DNA of 64,000 bases from assembly GCA_050954285.1 (NCBI GenBank), contig JBPBPL010000007.1, positions 1 through 64,000 of the forward strand. Reading direction: 5' to 3'. The notes below the pieces were generated by a model. It saw nothing but the letters and a program-made list of their open reading frames with translations. It had not been told where the DNA came from and searched no databases. The stretch is from Mucilaginibacter_A sp050954285. GTDB taxonomy: Bacteria; Bacteroidota; Bacteroidia; Sphingobacteriales; Sphingobacteriaceae. A program made the translations under genes and the position numbers. Of this stretch, positions 8,764-16,758 are shown one piece after another (position 1 is the stretch's first letter; each line of letters begins with the position of its first letter).

Positions 8764-10416
8764 TTATAAAGAAACACCGCGTTTCCATGGAATAAAATCA
8801 TCCTGACCGTGGCGTACGGCACTCACTTCAATTTCGCCGCTGGCTACGCGGATTACATAATCCAGAATACGTTCACCAGCCTGTTCAATCGTTTCTTCGC
8901 CTTCAATCACGGTTCCGGTATTCAGGTCGATAATGTCGCGCATTTTATTATACAGTTTGGTATTGCTGGCAATTTTAATCACTGGTGTAACCGGGTTTCC
9001 AGTTGGCGTACCCAAACCCGTTGTAAACAAAACCACATTGGCGCCGGAAGCAACTTCTGCCGTGGTTGATTCTACATCATTTCCCGGCGTACATAATAAA
9101 TTCAGTCCAGGTTTGGTTACTTTTTCTGGATAATCCAAAACTTCCACAACCGGCGATGTTCCGCCTTTTTTAGCAGCACCTGCGGATTTGATCGCATCCG
9201 TAATCAAACCATCTTTGATATTTCCGGGCGAAGGGTTCATGTCAAAACCAGAGCCCACGGCTTTTGCACGCTCATTATACGTGCGCATCAGGTAAGAAAA
9301 ACGTTCTGCATCTTCTGTTTCTACACAACGATCGCTCATATTTTGCTCTACGCCGCATAATTCTGGAAATTCAGCCAGAATAACCGAACCGCCTGCTGCC
9401 ACCAGCAAATCTGAAGTGTAACCAATAGCAGGATTGGCAGAAATTCCGGAAAATCCATCCGAACCGCCGCATTCTAATCCAATACAAATTTTACTGATTG
9501 GAGCTGGCTGACGCGTATTCCGATTGGCCAAAACCAGCCCGGCAAAAGTTTGCTTAATGGCCAAGGAAAGCAATTCTGCTTCTGTGCCAACATTTTGCTG
9601 CTCCAGTACAAAATAAGGTTTATCAAATAATGGAGACCGTTTTTTTATTTCTTCTTCGAGGATAGAAACCTGCGCATTCTGGCAACCCAAACTTAAAACT
9701 GTTGCACCGGCAACATTTGGATGGGTGATGTAACCCGCCAGCAACCCGCAAAGTGCCTGCGCATCCTGCCGCGTACCGCCGCAACCGCCGTTATGGACTA
9801 AAAATTTAATGCCATCCACATTTGGAAACAAACGTTCCTGCTTAGCAACCAATTCTGTATAAGGCATTTCTGCATTCAAAATCTGCGTAACATCGTTTCC
9901 CGATTTATACATTTTGATCAGTTCCTGTGCCTGATTGGCATAAACTTTATTCCGGCCGTAACCTAAAGGCGTGATTAGAGCTTCCTCCAAAACATCCAGA
10001 TTCCGGTTCTCACAAAAAACCATCGGGATAACGAGCCAGAAATTCGCAGTTCCTACGCTGCCATCAGATCGTGGATAACCAAAAAAAGTACGGTCAGCAA
10101 ATTTGCTGATGTCCGGTTTGTTCCATTCGGTTTGCCGTTCGCCAATGAAAAAATCATTTGCAGCATGATGAATATTTTTGGTAGTTAAAACACCGCCGGC
10201 AGGAATAAAATTTTGTGCTTTTCCAACCAAAACGCCGTACATAATGATATCGTCGTTCTGTTGAAAATCCTGTGCGGCAAATTTGTGTTTGGCTTGCACA
10301 TTGTCCGTTAAAATAAATTGTTGATTATCGTAAGTAACTACTGAACCTTGCGGCAAATCTGTTAAAGCCACAATTACATTATCATCAGGATTTACTTTTA
10401 ATACTTGGTTTTTCAT
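8764..10416 (-). CDS. uxaA: Altronate dehydratase
   Basis: The 550-residue product has an N-terminal SAF domain (residues ~1-90) and the larger UxaA/GarD dehydratase domain. Motifs include HNGGCGGTRQDAQALCGLLAGYI, LGCQNAQ, GLECGGSDGFSGISANPAIGY and FTTGLGTPTGNPVTPVIKIASN. It converts altronate to 2-keto-3-deoxygluconate. The gene starts 6 bp after uxaB, so co-transcription is likely. The 69 bp to uxaC downstream contain a full copy of the dispersed repeat. Confidence 0.95.
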   Translation of the reverse strand: MKNQVLKVNPDDNVIVALTDLPQGSVVTYDNQQFILTDNVQAKHKFAAQDFQQNDDIIMYGVLVGKAQNFIPAGGVLTTKNIHHAANDFFIGERQTEWNKPDISKFADRTFFGYPRSDGSVGTANFWLVIPMVFCENRNLDVLEEALITPLGYGRNKVYANQAQELIKMYKSGNDVTQILNAEMPYTELVAKQERLFPNVDGIKFLVHNGGCGGTRQDAQALCGLLAGYITHPNVAGATVLSLGCQNAQVSILEEEIKKRSPLFDKPYFVLEQQNVGTEAELLSLAIKQTFAGLVLANRNTRQPAPISKICIGLECGGSDGFSGISANPAIGYTSDLLVAAGGSVILAEFPELCGVEQNMSDRCVETEDAERFSYLMRTYNERAKAVGSGFDMNPSPGNIKDGLITDAIKSAGAAKKGGTSPVVEVLDYPEKVTKPGLNLLCTPGNDVESTTAEVASGANVVLFTTGLGTPTGNPVTPVIKIASNTKLYNKMRDIIDLNTGTVIEGEETIEQAGERILDYVIRVASGEIEVSAVRHGQDDFIPWKRGVSL

Positions 10417-10422
10417 TATTTT

Positions 10423-11937
10423 TTATTCTTTGTTGTCTGTGGTTGAATCGTTTATGGCTTTCAAAGCACCGTCTGCAATTATAGCATTATAATTTTGCTG
10501 TACGGCAGCTTCAAATCCGGGCAATAGCGTCAAGTCCCTTCCCCAAAGTTCCGTATTACTCAACACAGTATGTATCCAAATATCGGCCGAAATACTGTTT
10601 TTATGGTCATAAAAATAGCGTGCCTGATCGTCATTAACCGGATAAACCTGCCCGTTCCATTCACCAAAATATTTTCCGCCTTCTTCGGTTTTCACTTGCA
10701 TAAAAGCGATGTAAGCGGCAAAACCCAAAGCCATGTGAACAGGAACCAGATCTGTTTTCAGGTAATGGCTGATCAAAAGCGGCACCACGCGCATTTTGAG
10801 TTTGGCCGAAAACTGTACGGTGATCGCAATCCATTGATGTTTGATGTGCGGATTGCGGAAACGATCCAGCACCTGATCTGCAAAATCATCGGTTTGCGAC
10901 TGGTTCACTTCGTATGGAATGGCCGATGCAATTTCTTCACGCATTAATTTACTGGCAAAACCGGAAAATATGGCGTTATCCATTGCTTCTTTTACTGTAC
11001 TAAAATTGGCGAGGAAAGCCAGCCCACAACTTAGCGTATGCGTTCCGTTCAGCATTCTTAATTTTAATTCTCGGTAAATTTCTATATCGGGCGCAATGAT
11101 GACACCTTTATCTGCCTCAGCAAAACTCAAAACTGATTTCACTTTTTCGTCACCTTCAATTGCCCACAACCGATAAACTTCTGATACGGTTAATAATTTA
11201 TCCTCATAGCCGGCTTTTTTCTGAAAAGCAGCCACAGTTTCTGCATCTGGTTTTCCGGGAACAATCCTGTCAACCAAAGAGTTACAGAATAAATTATGCT
11301 GATCAATCCAACTGATCAATGCTTCGTTTAGCTGATTAAATTTTGCTAATTCCAGCACAATCGACTTTAGCTTCTCACCATTACCAACAATCAGTTCGGT
11401 TGGAATAATTACCATGCCGCCTGCCTCACTTCCGTTAAAAGCGTTATACCTTTCTACTAAAAAAGCCAGTAGTTTTGCAGGAAAAGAAGCTGGCGGATTT
11501 GCTTCGATACTTTCATTTACCAAAGAAATCCCAACTTCCGTAGTGTTGGAAATCACGATTTTCATTTCAGGATTGTGGGCACATTTCAAAATCTCGTTCC
11601 AGTTTTCTCCTGCTGATAAAACCCGGCTGATGGCCGAGCAAATGATGTTTTCTTCGATTTTTTGTCCGTTTTCAATGCCTTTTACACACAAAGTATATAA
11701 ACTGTCTTGATCGTCAAATTCCGAAGAACTGCCAGTAGACGTTGATTTCACCACGACAATCCTGCCGTTAAAAAAGCCCTGACGATTGGCTTTATCGATA
11801 AAATAATCCGGCAAACCGCGCAGCAATACGCCGGTTCCGAATTGTAAAACTTTCTCCGGTAAATCAAATATTTTTTCTTCGGGAACGATGACTCCCGGCG
11901 ATTGAATATTTTTTAAAACAGCTTTTGATAAAATCAT
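10423..11937 (-). CDS. uxaB: Tagaturonate reductase (altronate oxidoreductase)
   Basis: The 504-residue product belongs to the polyol/mannitol dehydrogenase family. The N-terminal nucleotide-binding segment is VLQFGTGVLLRGLPDYFIDKAN (about 30-51) and the C-terminal domain contains KLRMLNGTHTLSCGLAFL, the family K-x-x-x-L-N-G-x-H motif. It reduces tagaturonate to altronate with NADH. It heads the uxaB-uxaA-uxaC-kdgK-eda-transporter run. Repeat cores at 10593-10603 and 10984-10994 fall in the coding region. Confidence 0.94.
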   Translation of the reverse strand: MILSKAVLKNIQSPGVIVPEEKIFDLPEKVLQFGTGVLLRGLPDYFIDKANRQGFFNGRIVVVKSTSTGSSSEFDDQDSLYTLCVKGIENGQKIEENIICSAISRVLSAGENWNEILKCAHNPEMKIVISNTTEVGISLVNESIEANPPASFPAKLLAFLVERYNAFNGSEAGGMVIIPTELIVGNGEKLKSIVLELAKFNQLNEALISWIDQHNLFCNSLVDRIVPGKPDAETVAAFQKKAGYEDKLLTVSEVYRLWAIEGDEKVKSVLSFAEADKGVIIAPDIEIYRELKLRMLNGTHTLSCGLAFLANFSTVKEAMDNAIFSGFASKLMREEIASAIPYEVNQSQTDDFADQVLDRFRNPHIKHQWIAITVQFSAKLKMRVVPLLISHYLKTDLVPVHMALGFAAYIAFMQVKTEEGGKYFGEWNGQVYPVNDDQARYFYDHKNSISADIWIHTVLSNTELWGRDLTLLPGFEAAVQQNYNAIIADGALKAINDSTTDNKE

Positions 11938-12049
11938 TTTGGTTTTAGAATAGGTTTCTGCTTGGTTTTAACAATTGCAGATTTGAAAAGTATCATTTTT
12001 TAAGCCATTGTCAAAATCCAGACAATACTGTGCTGTCCTGCCAATTGGC

Positions 12050-12113
12050 TATGCTTCTTTTATCGGCATAAAATTGGTGATCCTGAAAAAACACTGGTAA
12101 AAGAAGTATCGGG
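12050..12113. terminator. Inverted repeat pair between GH105 gene and uxaB (possible terminator)
   Basis: Two GAAG-type cores face each other: 12052-12062 (minus) and 12098-12108 (plus). The arms ATGCTTCTTTTA and TAAAAGAAGTAT can pair with one G-U, leaving a ~35 nt loop. It lies between the GH105 gene (stop 12122) and uxaB (start 11937), both read leftward, so it may attenuate or separate their transcripts. The loop is long, so the termination role is inferred. Confidence 0.5.
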
Positions 12114-12121
12114 ACATCACA

Positions 12122-14035
12122 TTAATTGGTTTTTGCAGGAACCTGTTTGATCAGCCAATTCACCAAATCGTTGCAGGCCTCAAAGTTTTGGTAATCTACC
12201 GGGATTTTGCGCCCGTCGGTATATTCATTGTAAAACCAGGGATCGCCAACGGCAAAAACGGCGCCTTTGCCATATTTTGCCGTTGCGATAATTACATCTT
12301 TTCCATCGGTAAAAGAAGCAACCGCCGGCGGCGTAACTTTTAAAGTTGATATTTCTTTGATATGAACTTTCTTTCCGGTTTTGAAAATTGGATCGTTGGC
12401 TGGCAACTGAAAATCGCCCGTGGTAAGATCGGTAGTTACTTTATTCCGGCTGTCTTCATTAAAATGTATCCCAAATTTTTCGGTCAGGATATTCAAATGT
12501 TCCAGATCGCAATTACCAGCATCATTTGCCAGGATAACCAGCACGCCGCCAGCTTTTACCCAGTTGGCAATAGTTTTGGCATCCTGCTGATTTACGTAAT
12601 TGGGTTTTTCAGTTTCTTTTTGCGTATCCGGATCAACAATGATATACATATTGGAGCCTTTTAAATTGACCGCAGTTGGTGCTTCGTGCAGCATTGCTGT
12701 TTTTACACCATGATAATTGAAGGCGTTTTTAAAAAAATAAAAGCCATTGTTATCCATTTCGTCCCATTTGTAATGGAACGGAATTAAACGTCCGGTTATA
12801 TCTTTTGTAAATTCATTATTAAAATACGAATCCAGCATAACCGTTTGGCCTTTTCCTGTTTGAGGAATTTTAGCCAGTTCTATCTCATTTGCCGCCTGCA
12901 AAAAAGCACCAACGCCTGTTGGGTGATTCGTAATTACCTTCTCACCTACATAATATGCGTAACTGCCATCGCCGTACGGATTTCCGCCCAAACCTGCAAC
13001 CACAACAGAACCTTTCAGATTGGTATTTCCGCTGGCATCAGTTTCGATAAATTGCTTTACCGTTCCATTATAACCTTTTTTAGCAATAACTTTATATTTT
13101 TCGGGCAGATAGCCCAAGCGTGTTCCTTTTGCCAAAGTGTAAACAAACATGCTGGAAGCAGAGGATTCCAAATAATTGCCTTTCTCGTTTCCCTTATCTA
13201 AAACCTGGTACCAAACGCCCGTTTTCGGATCTTCATATTTTTGAACAGCAACAGCAAACCGGTTTAAAACAGCCAGCAATTCTTTTCGCTGCGGATGAGT
13301 TTCCGGAAGATATTCCAACACATCCACCAAAGCCATCCCGTACCAACCCATCGCTTTTCCCCAGAAATTTGGCGATTGTCCGGTTATTTTGTTCGCCCAT
13401 TTCTGTTGTTTAGATTCATCCCAACCATGATAAAGCAAACCCGTTTTCGGATCGCGGGCATGTTTTTCTATCAAAATAAACTGTTTCGCGATATCATCAA
13501 AATCCGAAGGTTCATCAAAAGTTGCTGCATATTCTGCATAAAATGGTTCGCCCATATATAAATCGTCCAGCCACATCTGGTTTGGGTAATTTTTTTCATG
13601 CCAGAAACCACCATCCAAAGTCCGCGGCTGCGTTTTCAGTTGCTCACGCAGATGGCGCAACGCTTTGTAATATTTTTCCTGACCGGTAACGCGATACAGC
13701 AACAGCAAGGCCCGGCCATTTTTGATAGGATCCATATTGAAATCCTGCGATTTATAACTGGCAATATTGCCGTCTTTATCCACCAGTTTGTTCATGCTTT
13801 TTTGGATGTAGCGATAATAATCGGCGTTGGCTGTCCGCTTCCAAACACCTGCCATACCTTCCAGCAATACGCCCTGATCGTAAGCCCGGTTTGTAAACAG
13901 AACCGAACTGGTATCCGGCCAAATGTTCATGGCCGTTTTTGCTACTTTTTCTGAAAGTGATTGCGCCCGGATTTTGCCAGCTGAAATAATTAGCAACAAC
14001 AAAAGAATGCTTCTTTTATAAGTATTTTTTTTCAT
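12122..14035 (-). CDS. GH105-type unsaturated (rhamno)galacturonyl hydrolase with C-terminal DUF4350/GATase-like domain
   Basis: The 637-residue secreted protein has a signal peptide (RSILLLLLIISAGKIRA). Residues ~35-380 form an (alpha/alpha)6 barrel of family GH88/GH105, with FWHEKNYPNQMWLDDLYMGEPF, HGWDESKQQKWANK and FWGKAMGWYGMALVDVLEYLP. The family removes 4,5-unsaturated galacturonyl ends left by pectate or rhamnogalacturonan lyases. From ~400 on, a second domain (NYHGVKTAMLHEA, IANWVKAGGVLVILAND, GKGAVFAVGDPWFYNEY) resembles DUF4350/ThuA-like class I amidotransferase folds. The product would feed the adjacent uxa genes, which fits the locus. The repeat core at 14008-14018 encodes part of the signal peptide. 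Confidence 0.9.
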   Translation of the reverse strand: MKKNTYKRSILLLLLIISAGKIRAQSLSEKVAKTAMNIWPDTSSVLFTNRAYDQGVLLEGMAGVWKRTANADYYRYIQKSMNKLVDKDGNIASYKSQDFNMDPIKNGRALLLLYRVTGQEKYYKALRHLREQLKTQPRTLDGGFWHEKNYPNQMWLDDLYMGEPFYAEYAATFDEPSDFDDIAKQFILIEKHARDPKTGLLYHGWDESKQQKWANKITGQSPNFWGKAMGWYGMALVDVLEYLPETHPQRKELLAVLNRFAVAVQKYEDPKTGVWYQVLDKGNEKGNYLESSASSMFVYTLAKGTRLGYLPEKYKVIAKKGYNGTVKQFIETDASGNTNLKGSVVVAGLGGNPYGDGSYAYYVGEKVITNHPTGVGAFLQAANEIELAKIPQTGKGQTVMLDSYFNNEFTKDITGRLIPFHYKWDEMDNNGFYFFKNAFNYHGVKTAMLHEAPTAVNLKGSNMYIIVDPDTQKETEKPNYVNQQDAKTIANWVKAGGVLVILANDAGNCDLEHLNILTEKFGIHFNEDSRNKVTTDLTTGDFQLPANDPIFKTGKKVHIKEISTLKVTPPAVASFTDGKDVIIATAKYGKGAVFAVGDPWFYNEYTDGRKIPVDYQNFEACNDLVNWLIKQVPAKTN

Positions 14036-14413
14036 TGGTAATTATTTCATAATCAATGTTTTAACATTAGAATCGGCATTAAATAGTTTTGATTTTTGAG
14101 AGATTATTTCAACTTTAAATTGGGGAAATGCTTTTTTATCGGACAAAAAAACAGTGATAAAAGAAGCATTGATCGTTGCATAAGCTGTAAAAAAATAGCT
14201 TTTAAATTGGTTTGTATAATTTAATGGTCAAGCAATTGTACACAGAAATATATACAAATCGAAAAATCAGTTTAAAAAAATCTGTGCAACTGTTGCCGAA
14301 ACATTTCTCTTTAAAAGCTTTTGATCAATGCTGTTTTTAGATAGGAATTTATTAACCAGAATTACAATTTGATGGATGAAGTTGCTGTAAAAAGTTATAA
14401 TGAAGTAACCAAC
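14036..14413. other. 378-bp intergenic region upstream of the galacturonate locus
   Basis: No gene is supported on either strand. It contains two exact repeat cores (14158-14168 plus, GAAG type; 14329-14339 minus, ACAG type). A decayed partner ATGCTTTTTTATC near 14128 could pair with the GAAG copy. The rest is AT-rich. It should hold the promoter of the GH105/uxa genes, but I cannot find a convincing TTTG/TAnnTTTG pair and no clear operator. Confidence 0.6.
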
Positions 14414-14773
14414 CTAATTACACATATCCTCCGGGATTTCCCGCGTGATTTTTTGCACTTTGGTTACCACCATTGTGCTGTCAAACTCGGCGCCGATACC
14501 TTCCTGGCCGGATTTTACTTTTATGGCTTCTACTTCTACATAAACCGGTTCGTAAGGCTTTTCAAAGTTCATGTTAGAGTATTCCAGTTCCAGTTTGCCC
14601 GAGCTGTCTTTCACCCAATATTCGCGCCCGGTACTGCATTCTTTAAAAGATTTTACCTCCAGCCCAAAACTGTACAAGCCTTTGTAAACCTTGCTTTCTG
14701 CAGCGTTGTGTTTATTGCAGCTGCTGCCAGTTATCAAACCCAATATTATACCAATGAAAATAATTCTTTTCAT
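14414..14773 (-). CDS. Small lipoprotein of unknown function
   Basis: The 119-residue product has a lipoprotein signal: hydrophobic IIFIGIILGLITG followed by the lipobox SSC at about residue 17-19. The mature part (KGLYSFGLEVKSFKECSTGREYWV...) is short and soluble, and I do not recognise a family beyond similarity to uncharacterised Bacteroidota lipoproteins. It lies 9 bp downstream of the LolC/E-like permease gene on the same strand, so the two are probably co-transcribed, possibly linking it to envelope lipoprotein handling. That link is inference. Confidence 0.75.
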   Translation of the reverse strand: MKRIIFIGIILGLITGSSCNKHNAAESKVYKGLYSFGLEVKSFKECSTGREYWVKDSSGKLELEYSNMNFEKPYEPVYVEVEAIKVKSGQEGIGAEFDSTMVVTKVQKITREIPEDMCN

Positions 14774-14782
14774 GCTGCTAAG

Positions 14783-16006
14783 TTACAGTTCCTGTTTAAT
14801 TTCATCCAGTTTTTGCACGCTCAAACGTGCGCTGATGCCTGATGCCAAAATTGATATTCCGCTTACGGTAATAAAAACCAGCAAAAAATCGCTTGCTTTC
14901 AGCGTAACCGGATACGGCTGCACCATTGTAGTACCGCCCATCGTAATAAACCCAAACTTTTGCTGCATCAACGCAAACATTAGCCCGGCAATCATCCCGA
15001 TGATGCAACCTACCACCGTAATCAGCATACCTTCATAAAAAAAAATACGCTGTACTAATTTTTTATCGGCGCCCAAACTTGTTAAGATAGCAATGTCTTT
15101 CCGCTTGTCAATTACCAGCATGGTTAGCGAACCGATGATGTTAAAAATGGCTATTATCAGCACAAAAGTCAGAATTAAAAAAATTGCCCATTTTTCGGAA
15201 TTGAGCAGTTTATACAACGATGTATTTTGCTGCTGCCGGTTTTTGATAATGAAGTTATTGCCGAAACGGTCCTGCAGCTGCCGCTGCATCCGGTTTACAT
15301 TGGTGTTATCCTGTAAATTCAGTTCTACATACGATATTTTTTGCGGTTCATCCAGCAAATCCCGTGTAAAACTGAGCGGTGTAATCACCATATCATCAAA
15401 ATCCTGCTGAACAGAAAATACGCCCGAAAGTGCAATGCTGCGCAACACAAACTCATCCATGGGGTTAAAAGAATTAACCACATTGTGCCTGGGCGAATAA
15501 ATTTGCAGCATAGCCGACTGGTCTTTAATATTGATACCCAAGCTAATAGCTACCGAAGCACCGATTACACCCAAATTTTGTCTGTCTTCTTTCAGCGTAA
15601 AAGAACCCATTTGCAATGTGCTGTCTAAACGCGGGCTTTTTAAAAAATCATCACTAACGCCTTTTATCGTACCAATAAACTGGCCTTTGCCATAACGCAA
15701 CAGCACTTTTTCTTCCAGCACTTCCGTTACCGAATAAATGCCCGGCAGTTTACGTAAATCATTAAGGTGCAGCGTTGTTGGGTCAAATGTTTTCCCTTTT
15801 GCGGGAAGTACTTTCAGCTCGGGCGTAAAACTGCTGTACAACGAAACAATCAGCGTTTCAAAACCATTAAAAACTGATAAAATCAGCACCAGTGCAGCAC
15901 TACCCACCAGTACGCCCAGCATAGAAATGCCGGAAATAATGTTGATGGCGTTGGTAGATTTTTTGGAGAAAAGATACCGCCGGGCTATAAATGCAGAGGT
16001 GTTCAA
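14783..16006 (-). CDS. ABC transporter permease, LolC/LolE-like (FtsX family)
   Basis: The 407-residue product has an N-terminal helix (ISMLGVLVGSAALVLILSVFNGFE), a large periplasmic MacB-like domain (~50-270), and three C-terminal helices with the FtsX domain (FLILTFVLIIAIFNIIGSLTMLVIDKRKDIAILTSLGA, VVGCIIGMIAGLMFALMQQ). The opening AFIARRYLFSKKSTNAINIIS is typical of Bacteroidota LolC/E homologues, which release lipoproteins from the inner membrane with the ATPase LolD. No lolD is adjacent, which is common in this phylum. Confidence 0.88.
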   Translation of the reverse strand: MNTSAFIARRYLFSKKSTNAINIISGISMLGVLVGSAALVLILSVFNGFETLIVSLYSSFTPELKVLPAKGKTFDPTTLHLNDLRKLPGIYSVTEVLEEKVLLRYGKGQFIGTIKGVSDDFLKSPRLDSTLQMGSFTLKEDRQNLGVIGASVAISLGINIKDQSAMLQIYSPRHNVVNSFNPMDEFVLRSIALSGVFSVQQDFDDMVITPLSFTRDLLDEPQKISYVELNLQDNTNVNRMQRQLQDRFGNNFIIKNRQQQNTSLYKLLNSEKWAIFLILTFVLIIAIFNIIGSLTMLVIDKRKDIAILTSLGADKKLVQRIFFYEGMLITVVGCIIGMIAGLMFALMQQKFGFITMGGTTMVQPYPVTLKASDFLLVFITVSGISILASGISARLSVQKLDEIKQEL

Positions 16007-16044
16007 TTTGCAGTGATGCTTCTTTTAAGATATATTTTTATTGT

Positions 16045-16683
16045 TTAAGCCATGAAAGGATTATAGGCTTTTTCATAACCAATGGTAGTTTCCGGGCCGT
16101 GGCCGGGATAAACAATTACCTGATCCGGCAGGATAAACAGTTTTTCGCGAATGCTTTTCAGCAGTTGTTCTGTATTACCGCCGGGCAAATCTGTACGGCC
16201 GATGCTTTCCCGGAAAAGTACATCACCACCAATCAGTAAATGTTCATTAGCGGCATAAAAGCACAAATGTGCCGGCGAGTGGCCGGGCGCAAAAATCAGC
16301 TCCAGCTCGGTTTCTCCAAATTTAACCGTTCCTGTTTCGGGCAAAAAGGTATCTGGTAAAGGCGAAACTTCGTAACGGATACCCATCTGCGGCGCATAGC
16401 CCGGAACAGCCGAAAGCAACGCCAGCTCGCCTTCATTAAACTGAGGCTTTAATCCAAACTGATCAAAAATAAATTTATTGCCTAGCACATGGTCAATGTG
16501 GCAATGCGTATTCAGCAGTAAAACCGGTTTCAGTTTGTTCTCGCGGATAAAGTCTACCACTTTATTTTGCTCGTCGGCCGTGTACATGCCAGGATCAATG
16601 ATAACGCATTCCAGCGTATCATCAAACAGCAGATAAGTATTTTCGTGATATGGATTATTGGCGAATGATTTAATGTGAAGCAT
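16045..16683 (-). CDS. Metallo-beta-lactamase-fold hydrolase (glyoxalase II-like)
   Basis: The 212-residue product carries the metal-binding motif NTHCHIDHVLGN (HxHxDH, about residues 59-64), followed by APGHSPAHLCFY, LIGGDVLFRESIGRTDLPGGN and YPGHGPETTIGYEK. These are hallmarks of the glyoxalase II/YcbL subgroup. The substrate (a thioester such as lactoylglutathione or bacillithiol adduct, or a persulfide) cannot be told from sequence. It is a single gene bordered by repeat copies on both sides (16017-16027 and 16697-16707). Confidence 0.88.
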   Translation of the reverse strand: MLHIKSFANNPYHENTYLLFDDTLECVIIDPGMYTADEQNKVVDFIRENKLKPVLLLNTHCHIDHVLGNKFIFDQFGLKPQFNEGELALLSAVPGYAPQMGIRYEVSPLPDTFLPETGTVKFGETELELIFAPGHSPAHLCFYAANEHLLIGGDVLFRESIGRTDLPGGNTEQLLKSIREKLFILPDQVIVYPGHGPETTIGYEKAYNPFMA

Positions 16684-16690
16684 ATTTTTT

Positions 16691-16710
16691 ACCTGATAAA
16701 AGAAGCATCA
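16691..16710 (+). repeat. Dispersed repeat, GAAG version
   Basis: ACCTGATAAAAGAAGCATCA, core 16697-16707, in the gap between the hydrolase gene start (16683) and the kinase gene stop (16759). Confidence 0.75.
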
Positions 16711-16758
16711 AAGTTGATGATAATAAGCAAAAACGAAGTGCTTTGTTGCTAAAAATGC

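Noticed and set aside
12845..13954. Overlapping plus-strand frames inside the GH105 gene
   Set aside because: They are antisense to a well-supported gene, and their residues do not resemble any family.
14369..14842. Long plus-strand frame opposite the small lipoprotein gene
   Set aside because: The minus-strand frame has a clear lipoprotein signal and correct spacing to its neighbour; the plus-strand frame has no sensible domain and is a shadow.
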